Below are positions 15,975-23,884 of a stretch of DNA of 35,740 bases, one piece after another; position 1 is the stretch's first letter, and every line of letters begins with the position of its first letter. The notes under the pieces were generated by a model. The model searched no databases. It saw only the letters and a program-made list of their open reading frames with translations, and was not told where the DNA came from. Both the position numbers and the translations under genes were made by a program. Origin of the DNA: Rhodoplanes tepidamans (GTDB lineage: Bacteria > Pseudomonadota > Alphaproteobacteria > Rhizobiales > Xanthobacteraceae); NCBI RefSeq assembly GCF_030813915.1, contig NZ_JAUSUJ010000041.1, positions 1-35,740 of the forward strand. The letters are read 5' to 3'.

Positions 15975-16664
15975 ATGGGGACCCCTCGGACCTTGCGCCG
16001 TGACGACGCCTACGGGCGCATTCGCGATCTCGTCGTGCACCGTGCCCTCGAACCGGAGGCGCCGCTGTCGGAGCGCGGGCTCGCCGAGACGCTCGGCCTC
16101 GGCCGCACCCCGGTCCGCGAGGCGCTGCGAGCGCTCGTCCGCGACGGCCTGCTGGTCGTGCATCCGATGCGCGGCACCTTCGTGCGCCAGCTCTCCTTCG
16201 AGGACCTGCGGGAGATCCACGAGATGCGGCTCGGTCTCGAGGGGCTGGCGGCGTATCTGGCGGCGTGCCGCGGGCCGACCCCGGAGCTCGACCGCTGCAC
16301 GGAGGCGCTGCGCTGCTTCGACGGCGTCGCGGACCTCGACGTGCTCCAGGCCCAGGAGGCCGGCTGGGCGTTCCACGAGGCGCTGTTCCGGGCCGCCGAC
16401 AACAGCCGGCTGACCGCCGCCTACGAGGCGTTGCGGGCCCAGAGCGGCCTCGCCCTGCGGCAGATGCCGCGCTACAGCGCCGACCGCACCCGCGCCGCGG
16501 TCCGTGAGCATCTCGACATCTACGCCGCCGTGGCGGCGCGCGACCCGGACGTCGCGCAGCAGCGGATGTGGCGGCATCTGGCGGTGGCGTTCGACGCCCG
16601 CCTGCAGGCCCTCGGCGTGCCGGTCCGGCCGCAGCCCATCCGGTCGGACAGCCCGCAACCGTAG
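15975..16664 (+). CDS. GntR-family regulator, FadR subfamily (FCD domain)
   Basis: A 229-aa regulator with a winged HTH at residues 8-72 (AYGRIRDLVVHRALEPE, then the recognition stretch LAETLGLGRTPVREALRAL) and a helical FCD effector domain at about 78-205, typical for sensing carboxylates or amino acids. It lies 23 bp upstream of an acidic amino acid-type symporter and an aldolase in the same direction, and almost certainly controls them. No Shine-Dalgarno precedes the ATG at 15975, while a strong promoter ends there, consistent with leaderless translation. The palindrome in the promoter is the probable self-binding site. Confidence 0.92.
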   Translation: MGTPRTLRRDDAYGRIRDLVVHRALEPEAPLSERGLAETLGLGRTPVREALRALVRDGLLVVHPMRGTFVRQLSFEDLREIHEMRLGLEGLAAYLAACRGPTPELDRCTEALRCFDGVADLDVLQAQEAGWAFHEALFRAADNSRLTAAYEALRAQSGLALRQMPRYSADRTRAAVREHLDIYAAVAARDPDVAQQRMWRHLAVAFDARLQALGVPVRPQPIRSDSPQP

Positions 16665-16687
16665 CGATCGCGACGAAAGGTCGGTCC

Positions 16688-17953
16688 ATGAGCGCACGCT
16701 CTCACCTCCTCAACCCCCTCCGCTGGCCGCTCGCGATCCAGATGCTGGTCGGCCTGGTGCTCGGCCTCACCGCCGGCATGCTGTGGCCGGACTTCAGCGT
16801 GGCGCTCCGCCCGCTCGGCACCGCCTTCGTCGAGGCGATCAAGATGATCGTCATCCCGGTCGTGTTCGCGACCGTGACGCTCGGCATCTACCGCATGGGC
16901 CGGGAGATGCGCGCGCTGGGCCGCGTCGCGGTGATCTGCTTCGCCTATTTCTACCTGGCGACCGTGGTGTCGATCCTGATCGGCCTCGGCCTCAACGCCC
17001 TCTTCCATCCCGGCGCCGGCGCCTCGCTGGCGGCGACCGGCAAGATCCCGGCGAATCTCGCCGTGTCGGTCGACTGGGTGAAGTTCTTCATGGACATGAT
17101 CCCGTCCAACGTGCTGGCCGCCATGGCCCAGCAGAAGGTGCTGCCGACCCTGGTGTTCTCGATCCTGTTCGGGCTGGCACTGGCGACCCTCGGCGAGGTC
17201 GGAAAGCCCGTCGTCGCGCTGCTCGAGGCCGTGATGCTGGCGATGTTCAAGATCACCCGGTGGATCACGGCCACGGCGCCGGTCGCGATCTTCGCCATCG
17301 TGGCCTGGCTGTTCGCCTCGCAGGGGCTCGCCACCGTCACGGCGCTCGCGAAGCTGGTGCTCGTGATGTATCTCGGCCTCGTCGTGCTGGTGCTGGTGTT
17401 CTGGCTGATCCTCGCGGCCATCGGCGAGAGGCCGATCGCCGTCACCCGCGCCATCATGGAGCCGGTGATCCTCGGCTTCTCGACCCGCTCCTCCGAGGTG
17501 ACGCTGCCGGTCCACATGGAGAAGCTGCGCGCCATGGGCGTGCCCGACCGCATCACCGGCGTCGTGCTGCCGCTCGGCTACGCCTTCAACCGCGACGGCT
17601 CGATCATGTATTTCGCGCTGGCCGTCACGTTCCTGGCCGAGGCCTACGGCGTGGAGCTGACCGGGGCCGCGCTGTTCACCATCCTCATGGTGACGACCAT
17701 CGCGAGCAAGGGCAGCGCCAACGTGCCGTCCGGCGGCCTGGTCGCCGTCGCCATGGTGCTGACCGCGATCGGCCTGCCGGTCGAGGCGCTCGCCGTCATC
17801 GCCGGCGTCGACGCCTTCCTCGACATGGGCCGCACCGCCGTCAACGTGTTCGGCAACACGGTCGCCGTGAAGCTGGTGCAGCGCTACGCCGCGCAGGCGG
17901 GCGGGGAGCAGGCCGTCGGCGTGCCGGTCGCCGCCGGGGCGGGCGAGGCATGA
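16688..17953 (+). CDS. Dicarboxylate/amino acid:cation symporter (DAACS)
   Basis: A 421-aa symporter of the GltP/DctA family. The helical-hairpin serine motif is FSTRSSEVTLPV (264-275), NRDGS is at 301-305, and the transport-domain helix has D379-M-G-R-T-A-V-N386. In the archaeal aspartate transporter GltPh the corresponding Asp394, Arg397, Thr398 and Asn401 bind the amino group and side-chain carboxylate. E. coli DctA, as I recall it, has SEARA here. The substrate is therefore more likely an acidic amino acid than a plain C4-dicarboxylate (inference). AAAGG lies 8 bases before the ATG. The stop overlaps the start of the aldolase (ATGA), showing translational coupling. It lies in the GntR operon. 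Confidence 0.9.
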   Translation: MSARSHLLNPLRWPLAIQMLVGLVLGLTAGMLWPDFSVALRPLGTAFVEAIKMIVIPVVFATVTLGIYRMGREMRALGRVAVICFAYFYLATVVSILIGLGLNALFHPGAGASLAATGKIPANLAVSVDWVKFFMDMIPSNVLAAMAQQKVLPTLVFSILFGLALATLGEVGKPVVALLEAVMLAMFKITRWITATAPVAIFAIVAWLFASQGLATVTALAKLVLVMYLGLVVLVLVFWLILAAIGERPIAVTRAIMEPVILGFSTRSSEVTLPVHMEKLRAMGVPDRITGVVLPLGYAFNRDGSIMYFALAVTFLAEAYGVELTGAALFTILMVTTIASKGSANVPSGGLVAVAMVLTAIGLPVEALAVIAGVDAFLDMGRTAVNVFGNTVAVKLVQRYAAQAGGEQAVGVPVAAGAGEA

Positions 17954-19002
17954 GCGGCGCGCACGACGCCGGCGCCGATCCGATCGATCTGCGCAGCGAC
18001 ACGGTCACCCGGCCGACCGCCGCGATGCTGGAGGCGATGCGCACCGCGCCGCTCGGCGACGACAGCCGCGACGGCGATCCGACCGTGGTCCGCCTCGAAC
18101 GCCTCGCCGCCGCGAAGGTCGGCAAGGCGGCGGCCCTGTTCCTGCCGAGCGGCACGATGGGCAACCTGATCGCCGTGCTGGCTCATGTGACGCGCGGGTC
18201 GGACGTGCTGGTCGATCCGCTCGCCCATCTGGTCGGCTCCGAGATGGCCGGGCTGGTCGGCGTCGCCGGCGTGGCGCCGCGCCCGGTGGCGAGCCGCGCC
18301 GGCCGCTACGACCTCGCCGCGCTGGAGCAGGCGCTCGCGACGCCCCCGTCCGGGCGGGTCGGAGCCGGCCTCGTGTGGCTCGAGTCGAGCCACAACGGGG
18401 CGGGCGGCCGCATCCTGCCGGTCGACCACATCGGCGAGGTGTGCCGGCTGGCGCGGCTGCGCGGCGTGCCGGTCCATCTCGACGGGGCGCGGCTGTTCAA
18501 CGCGGCCGTCGCGCTCGGCATCGGCGCCGACGTGATCGCCGCCCCGGTCGATTCGGTGATGGTCTGCGTCTCCAAGGGACTCGCCGCGCCGGTCGGCAGC
18601 CTGCTGGCCGGGTCGGCCGAGCTGATCGTCCGGGCCCGGGCGCTGCGCCGCATGCTCGGCGGCGCGATGCGCCAGGCCGGCGTGATCGCGGCGGCCGGCA
18701 TCGTCGCCCTGGAGACCATGGTGGAGCGCCTCGCCGACGACCACGCGGTGGCACGCCGGCTCGCGACCGGCCTGGCGGCGCTCGACCCGACGCTCCTCGA
18801 TCCGGCCACGGTCGAGACCAACATCCTGCGGCTCGACGTGTCCCGCACCGGCCGCAGCGCGTCGGCCTGGGCGAGCGCGCTGGACGCGGCCGGCATCCGG
18901 GTGCAGGCGAGCGGCGCGTCGCAGCTGCGCATGGTCACCCATCGCCATGTCGACATGGCGGCGGCCGACCGGGTCGTCGCCGCCGCCGCCGCCGTGGCGT
19001 GA
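17950..19002 (+). CDS. ltaE: Threonine aldolase / beta-hydroxy amino acid lyase (PLP)
   Basis: A 350-aa fold-type I PLP enzyme of the low-specificity threonine aldolase family, which splits beta-hydroxy-alpha-amino acids to glycine and an aldehyde. It opens with the typical DLRSDTVTRPTAAMLEAM. PSGTMGN (66-72) binds the cofactor phosphate, HLDGARLFNA (176-185) carries the PLP-contacting Asp178, and the Schiff-base lysine is K209 in VSKGLAAPVGS. The start ATG overlaps the symporter stop by four bases. Co-expression with an acidic amino acid-type transporter suggests the natural substrate could be a hydroxylated acidic amino acid such as 3-hydroxyaspartate rather than threonine (inference). Ordinary L-threonine/allo-threonine cleavage remains possible. 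Confidence 0.88.
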   Translation: MSGAHDAGADPIDLRSDTVTRPTAAMLEAMRTAPLGDDSRDGDPTVVRLERLAAAKVGKAAALFLPSGTMGNLIAVLAHVTRGSDVLVDPLAHLVGSEMAGLVGVAGVAPRPVASRAGRYDLAALEQALATPPSGRVGAGLVWLESSHNGAGGRILPVDHIGEVCRLARLRGVPVHLDGARLFNAAVALGIGADVIAAPVDSVMVCVSKGLAAPVGSLLAGSAELIVRARALRRMLGGAMRQAGVIAAAGIVALETMVERLADDHAVARRLATGLAALDPTLLDPATVETNILRLDVSRTGRSASAWASALDAAGIRVQASGASQLRMVTHRHVDMAAADRVVAAAAAVA

Positions 19003-19032
19003 AGCGGGCGGCGCACCGCGCCGGCCCGTTCA
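19000..19032 (+). terminator. Long hairpin starting at the aldolase stop codon
   Basis: TGAA, CGGGC and GGCGC (19000-19014, with a bulged G) pair with GCGCC, GCCCG and TTCA (19018-19032) around an ACC loop, giving about 14 paired bases. The hairpin starts on the aldolase stop codon and ends 13 bp before the convergent solute-binding protein gene. It is probably the transcript end of the GntR operon. There is no clear T-run. Confidence 0.5.
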
Positions 19033-19045
19033 GGCGGACATCGGC

Positions 19046-20020
19046 TCACTCCTGCCTGAGGCCGAACTCCTCGACGAGACGCTTCTGGGCGGCGATCTCG
19101 GCCATCGCGTAGGCCCGGTAGGCCTCGCTGTCGAGATACCAGGGCTCCTGGTCGAGCTTCTCCATGGTGGCCCGGAAGGCCGGATCGTCCATGCCCTTGC
19201 GCAGCGCGTCGTGCAGCGTCCTGATCACGGCGGGATCGAGAGCCCTGGGCCCGGCCAGCCCGTAGGGCGACGTCGCCACCATGTCGAACCCGGACTCCTT
19301 CAGGGTCGGCACGCTCGGCCAGCGTCTGGTCCGGGCGGCCCCGAATGTGACGAGCAGCCGCAGCTGGCCGGCGTCCACCTGCGGGGCCCAGACGGTGACG
19401 TCGGCGACGGCGTCGATGTGGCCGCCGAGCAGCGCGTTGATGCTCTCGTTGCCGCCCTTGTAGGGCACGTGCAGCCAGTCGATGCCGAAACGCCTGCCGA
19501 TCTGCAGCATGGCGACGTGCTGGGTGGAGGTCGGTCCGTTGGTCCCGTAGCTGATCTTTCCGGGATGGGCCTTGGCGTAGCTGATCAGATCCTGGAACGT
19601 CCGGAACGGCGAGTCGGCCCGCACCACGATTCCGTAGACGTAGCCGGTGACGCCGACGATGAAGCTGAAGTCCTTGGCCGGGTCGTAGAGGGTGCGGCGC
19701 AGGAACGGCGCCCGGAACACGGTCAGCGGGACCTGCACGATGCTGTAGCCGTCCGGCTGCGCCGAGGTCGCGATCTGCTGCGAGGCCAGCACGCCGGCGG
19801 CGCCCGGCCGGTTCTCCACCACGATCGGCTGGCCGAGATGCTTCTCGGTCGCGGAGGCCAGCGTGCGCAGGGTGAGGTCGGTCGCGGTGCCGGCCGGATA
19901 GGACACGTACAGCGTCACCGGCCGGGTCGGATACGCTTGCGCGCCGGCGCTCCGCGGAAGGGCGGAGAACGACACGGCGCCCGCGGCGAGACTGAGAACC
20001 TGACGGCGTTGCAGCTTCAC
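19046..20020 (-). CDS. Bug/TctC-family tripartite tricarboxylate transporter binding protein
   Basis: A 324-aa exported solute-binding protein of the Bug (TctC) family. The signal peptide is LQRRQVLSLAAGAVSFSALP, a twin-arginine-like sequence ending near SAGAQ (residue 28). The mature start YPTRPVTLYVSYPAGTATDL and VVENRPGAAGVLASQ are family hallmarks. Further segments are LHVPYKGG and GGHIDAVADVTVW. The start is a GTG at 20020 with GGAGA 6 bases upstream; no ATG fits, and the frame continues without family similarity further upstream. Mature Bug proteins usually bind carboxylates for a TctAB permease, but no tctA or tctB is nearby, so it is an orphan receptor here. It converges with the aldolase operon. 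Confidence 0.88.
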   Translation of the reverse strand: MKLQRRQVLSLAAGAVSFSALPRSAGAQAYPTRPVTLYVSYPAGTATDLTLRTLASATEKHLGQPIVVENRPGAAGVLASQQIATSAQPDGYSIVQVPLTVFRAPFLRRTLYDPAKDFSFIVGVTGYVYGIVVRADSPFRTFQDLISYAKAHPGKISYGTNGPTSTQHVAMLQIGRRFGIDWLHVPYKGGNESINALLGGHIDAVADVTVWAPQVDAGQLRLLVTFGAARTRRWPSVPTLKESGFDMVATSPYGLAGPRALDPAVIRTLHDALRKGMDDPAFRATMEKLDQEPWYLDSEAYRAYAMAEIAAQKRLVEEFGLRQE

Positions 20021-20420
20021 GGCTGTCTCCCTGATGGAACGGCGGGCGGCGCGCCGCGGCGGCTGCGCGGTCCCGGCTCGGGCGATGACGCTCGTCGGCG
20101 TCGCGGCGGATGCCGACCGGAGCAGGTTGCATGTGCGGGACGATGATCGCGCGGGCGCGGCCGGAGCGAACATTCCTTCGCGACCCGGGGGGATGAGAAA
20201 AAGATATGCCGCGGCGACTGCGGGCCGCCGCCACGGCCCGATTGTTTCCAACTTTGTCGTTTTTTTCCAGTGTGTTGCAAAGGTAAAGTCGCGGCGCGCG
20301 AATTGACGGCGGGGGGCCGGTCCGACTACATGGCCGCGTGCGTCTCTGTCCGGGTCTCTCTGCCGTGTGCGTCTGGCTGCCGCGAACCGATTCCGTCTCT
20401 CCGTCGCGGTTGCGCGCGCG
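20021..20420. other. Divergent intergenic region between Bug protein and macA
   Basis: About 400 bp without a convincing gene. The most AT-rich part (20240-20290) holds TTGTTTCC, a T7 run and GTTGCAAAGGTAAAG and probably contains the divergent promoters, but no consensus -35/-10 pair could be fixed. An in-frame GTG at 20367 offers an 18-residue longer MacA N-terminus. No terminator or riboswitch was recognised. Confidence 0.5.
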
Positions 20421-21647
20421 ATGACCCGCCGCTCCCGCGCCGTCGCGATCGCGGCCGTGCTCGCCCTCGCCGGCGGGGCCGCCTGGGCCGTCCGGGCCGC
20501 CCTGACGCCGGCCCCGCTCGCCGACGTGATGACGGCGACCGTGACGACGGGCGACATCGAGGAGACCGTGCTGGCGAGCGGCACGCTCAAGCCGGTCAAG
20601 CTCGTCGCCGTCGGCGCCCAGGCGTCGGGCCGCATCGTGGCGCTGAAGGCGAAGCTCGGGGACCGTGTCGCGAAAGGCGACCTGATCGCCGAGATCGATT
20701 CGCTCACCCAGCAGAACACGCTGCGCACCGCCGTCGCCTCGCTCGACGACAAGCGCGCCCAGCGCACCGAGAAGGAGGCGACGCTCGCCAATGCCGAGGC
20801 GACACTGGCGCGCCACCAGCTCACCTTCGCCCAGAAGGCGTCCTCGCGGGCCGACTACGACACCGCCGAGACCACGGTGAAGACGACGCGCGCCCAGATC
20901 GCCCAGCTCGACGCCCAGATCGTCGAGGCCGAGGTGGAGGTGGAGACGGCGCGGGTCAATCTCGGCTACACGCGCATCACCGCGCCGATCGACGGCACCG
21001 TGCTGGCGATCGTCGCCCAGGAAGGCCAGACGGTGAACGCCGTGCAGTCGGCGCCGACCATCGTGGTGCTCGGCCAGCTCGACACGATGACGGTGCGGGC
21101 CGAGATCTCGGAGGCCGACATCGTCAAGGTGCGGCCCGGCCAGGACGTCTGGTTCACCATCATGGGCGAGCCCGAGCGGCGATTCCACGCCACCCTGCAG
21201 TCGATCGAGCCGGCCCCCGAGTCGATCAAGAGCGATTCGAGCTTCTCGACCTCGACCAGCTCCTCCAGCGCGACGAGCTCGTCGTCGTCCTCGTCCACCA
21301 GCTCGGCGATCTACTACATCGGCGTGTTCGACGTGCCCAACCCCGACGGTCGGCTGCGCACCTACATGACGGCGCAGGTCCGCATCGTGCTCGGCGCCGC
21401 GGCCGGCGTGCCGCTGGTGCCCGCCGCGGCGCTCGGCCCGAAGAACCCGGACGGCACCCGGAGCGTGCAGGTCGTCGGTCCGGACGGGGCGATCGAGATC
21501 CGCCCCGTGACGGTCGGCCTCGACAACAAGGCGACGGCGGAGGTCCGCTCCGGGCTGCGCGCGGGCGAGCGGGTCGTCACGGGTCGCCGCAGCAGCGAGG
21601 CGGCCGGCCAGACCCGCATGGGCCCGCCGCCCCCGATGGGGTTCTGA
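20421..21647 (+). CDS. macA: MacA-type periplasmic adaptor of a MacAB-TolC exporter
   Basis: A membrane-fusion protein of 408 aa. An N-terminal anchor (residues 5-28) is followed by the barrel-sandwich half GAQASGRIVALKAKLGDRVAKGDLIAEID (66-93), an alpha-helical hairpin (94-180) and the second half ITAPIDGTVLAIVAQEGQTV (186-205). The beta-barrel and membrane-proximal domain follow. A stretch of almost only Ser/Thr (residues 271-295, bases 21231-21305) sits just before AIYYIGVFDVPNPDG, where E. coli MacA has a short loop. Start: the ATG at 21421-1000=20421 gives a normal anchor with positive residues; an in-frame GTG at 20367 is an alternative. It is 4 bp upstream of macB. No tolC is in the window. 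Confidence 0.88.
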   Translation: MTRRSRAVAIAAVLALAGGAAWAVRAALTPAPLADVMTATVTTGDIEETVLASGTLKPVKLVAVGAQASGRIVALKAKLGDRVAKGDLIAEIDSLTQQNTLRTAVASLDDKRAQRTEKEATLANAEATLARHQLTFAQKASSRADYDTAETTVKTTRAQIAQLDAQIVEAEVEVETARVNLGYTRITAPIDGTVLAIVAQEGQTVNAVQSAPTIVVLGQLDTMTVRAEISEADIVKVRPGQDVWFTIMGEPERRFHATLQSIEPAPESIKSDSSFSTSTSSSSATSSSSSSSTSSAIYYIGVFDVPNPDGRLRTYMTAQVRIVLGAAAGVPLVPAAALGPKNPDGTRSVQVVGPDGAIEIRPVTVGLDNKATAEVRSGLRAGERVVTGRRSSEAAGQTRMGPPPPMGF

Positions 21648-21651
21648 CGCC

Positions 21652-23637
21652 ATGTCGGCCGACCCTGCAGCGGACGCGGGCGCGCCGCTGATCGTCCTCT
21701 CGGACGTGTGGCGCGAGTATCCGGCCGGCGACGGCACCATCGCGGCGCTGGCCGGCGTCGACCTCGCGATCCGGGCCGGCGAGATGGTGGCGATCGTCGG
21801 GCCGTCCGGCTCCGGCAAGTCGACGCTGATGAACATCCTCGGCTGCCTCGACCGGCCGACCCGGGGCAGCTACCGCATCGCCGGCCGCGAGACCGCGGCG
21901 CTCGGCCCGGACGAGCTGGCGGCGCTGCGGCGCGAGCGCTTCGGCTTCGTGTTCCAGCGCTATCACCTGCTCTCCGAGCTCACCGCGCTCGGTAATGTCG
22001 AGATGCCGGCGACCTATGCGGGCACCGCGCCGGCCGACCGGAGGGCGCGGGCCGCGGCGCTGCTCGGCCGGCTCGGCATGGCCGACCGGCTCGGCCACCG
22101 GCCCGGCCAGCTCTCCGGTGGCCAGCAGCAGCGCGTCTCGATCGCCCGGGCGCTGGTCAACGGCGCCGACGTCGTGTTCGCCGACGAGCCGACCGGCGCG
22201 CTCGACCGCACCAGCGGCGAGGAGGTGCTGAAGATCCTCGACGAGCTGAACGCCGACGGCACCACGGTCGTCATCGTCACCCACGACATGGCCGTCGCCA
22301 GCCGGGCCGAGCGCATCGTCGAGATCAGCGATGGCGTCGTCACGGCGGACCGGCGGGTCCGCGACGGGCGCCCGCGCCGGCGCGCGCCGGGCGCCGGCGC
22401 CGCATCGGCCGCCCCGGCGTCGCGGTGGCGCGCCGCCGCCGACCGCTTCCGCGAGGCGCTGCGCATGGCGCTGCTCGCCATGAACGCCCACCGGCTGCGC
22501 ACCGTGCTGACCATGCTGGGCATCGTCATCGGCATCGCCTCGGTGGTGTGCGTGGTCGCGCTCGGCGAGGGCTCGCGCCGCAAGGTGCTGTCCAACATCG
22601 CGAGCCTCGGCACCAACACGCTCGAGATCTTCCCGGGCAAGGATTTCGGCGACGTCCGCTCCGCCAAGGTGAAGACCCTGGTGGTGGCCGATGCGCGGGC
22701 GCTCGCCGAGCAGCCCTGGGTGGCCGGCGTGACCCCGACCGTCTCGACCAGCAGCACGCTGCGCCACGGCGCGCTCGAGGTGAGCGCCATGATCAACGGC
22801 GTCGGCGAGCAGTACTTCGCCGTGAAGGGCACCACGCTCGCCGAGGGCCGCTTCTTCGACGGCCGGAGCGTCGTCACCATGGCCCAGGAGGTCGTGATCG
22901 ACGAGAACACCCGCAAGGCGCTGTTCGCCGACGTCGCCGGCGGGGCGGTCGGCCGGACTCTGCTGATCGGCAAGGTGCCGTTCCGGGTGATCGGCGTCAC
23001 GAAGGCGCAGCAGGGCGGCTTCGGCTCCAGCGCCAACCCGTCCGTCTACCTGCCCTACACCACCGTGCAGGCGCGCATCCTCGGCACCTGGTCGCTGCGC
23101 AGCATCACGGTGCGGGTCGCCGACGACACCGACACGGGCCTCGCCGAGCAGGCCGTGGTGGAGCTTCTCACCCGTCGCCACGGCACCAAGGACGTGTTCA
23201 TCCTCAACACCGACGACATCCGCCGCACCATCACGGCGACCACCGCGGTGCTGACCCTGCTGATCGCGGCGATCGCCGTCATCTCGCTGATCGTCGGCGG
23301 CATCGGCGTGATGAACATCATGCTGGTGTCGGTGTCCGAGCGGGTCGGCGAGATCGGCGTACGCATGGCGGTCGGCGCACGCCAGAGCGACATCATGCAG
23401 CAGTTCCTCATCGAGGCCGTGCTGGTGTGCCTGATCGGCGGGCTGATCGGGATCGCCCTGGCGCTCGGCTTCGGGGCCGTGTTCGCGGCGGTCGGCTCCA
23501 GCTTCAGCCTGGTCTATTCCGGCACCTCGATCGTCGCCGCCGTGCTCTGCTCGACCCTGATCGGCGTGCTGTTCGGCTTCCTGCCGGCGCGCAACGCCTC
23601 CCGCCTCGACCCGGTCGCCGCCCTGGCGCGGGACTGA
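21652..23637 (+). CDS. macB: MacB-type ABC exporter (ATPase fused to permease)
   Basis: A 661-aa fused ABC transporter. The ATPase domain (about 12-235) has Walker A GPSGSGKST (50-58), a Q-loop FQRYHLL, the signature LSGGQQQRVSIARAL and Walker B VVFADEPTGALD. After a Pro/Ala/Arg linker, the first transmembrane helix (near 282-305, TVLTMLGIVIGIASVVCVVALGE split by a conserved GSRRKVL) leads into a large periplasmic MacB domain. Three FtsX-type helices follow near the end (TAVLTLLIAAIAVISLIVGG; LIEAVLVCLIGGLIGIALA; SIVAAVLCSTLIGVLFGFLPA). With MacA and an unlinked TolC it should drive export of a macrolide, peptide, siderophore or similar substrate; the actual substrate cannot be read here. Confidence 0.92.
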   Translation: MSADPAADAGAPLIVLSDVWREYPAGDGTIAALAGVDLAIRAGEMVAIVGPSGSGKSTLMNILGCLDRPTRGSYRIAGRETAALGPDELAALRRERFGFVFQRYHLLSELTALGNVEMPATYAGTAPADRRARAAALLGRLGMADRLGHRPGQLSGGQQQRVSIARALVNGADVVFADEPTGALDRTSGEEVLKILDELNADGTTVVIVTHDMAVASRAERIVEISDGVVTADRRVRDGRPRRRAPGAGAASAAPASRWRAAADRFREALRMALLAMNAHRLRTVLTMLGIVIGIASVVCVVALGEGSRRKVLSNIASLGTNTLEIFPGKDFGDVRSAKVKTLVVADARALAEQPWVAGVTPTVSTSSTLRHGALEVSAMINGVGEQYFAVKGTTLAEGRFFDGRSVVTMAQEVVIDENTRKALFADVAGGAVGRTLLIGKVPFRVIGVTKAQQGGFGSSANPSVYLPYTTVQARILGTWSLRSITVRVADDTDTGLAEQAVVELLTRRHGTKDVFILNTDDIRRTITATTAVLTLLIAAIAVISLIVGGIGVMNIMLVSVSERVGEIGVRMAVGARQSDIMQQFLIEAVLVCLIGGLIGIALALGFGAVFAAVGSSFSLVYSGTSIVAAVLCSTLIGVLFGFLPARNASRLDPVAALARD

Positions 23638-23695
23638 TCGAAGGCGCGAGCCTCCCGATCGTCGCCGTCCGCCTGCGCGAGCGCTTGTTCGGAAT

Positions 23696-23824
23696 GTCCC
23701 GGTCGTCCCGGGGCGCGCCTGCGGCGCGGGCCCGGGACCCATACGCCCTGTCCGTCGTGAGCCACCGCGGCACCGGGTCCATGGATTCCGGGCGCGCGGG
23801 CTGCGCCCGCGCCCCGGAATGACG
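23696..23824. repeat. Dispersed hairpin repeat between convergent macB and torC
   Basis: Two hairpin modules lie in the 247-bp convergent gap. GTCCCGGG (23705-23712) pairs with CCCGGGAC (23731-23738). ATTCCGGG (23785-23792) pairs with CCCGGAAT (23813-23820), with further GC pairing inside. The pattern 'CCCGGGACCCATA...GGATTCCGGG...CCCCGGAATGACG' is a well-known dispersed repeat type in Rhizobiales intergenic regions. It may serve as a bidirectional terminator. Confidence 0.65.
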
Positions 23825-23884
23825 GATTCCGCAAAGCCTCGCCGTCACGGAGCACGACGAAGGAGAGGGGTTCGACGCGGACCG

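Noticed and set aside
16688-17953. Naming the symporter dctA
   Set aside because: The binding-site motif D-M-G-R-T fits amino acid transporters better than DctA, so no symbol was given.
18306-21836. 1176-codon minus-strand open frame
   Set aside because: It crosses the aldolase, Bug, macA and macB genes in a shadow frame and has no protein-like segments of its own.
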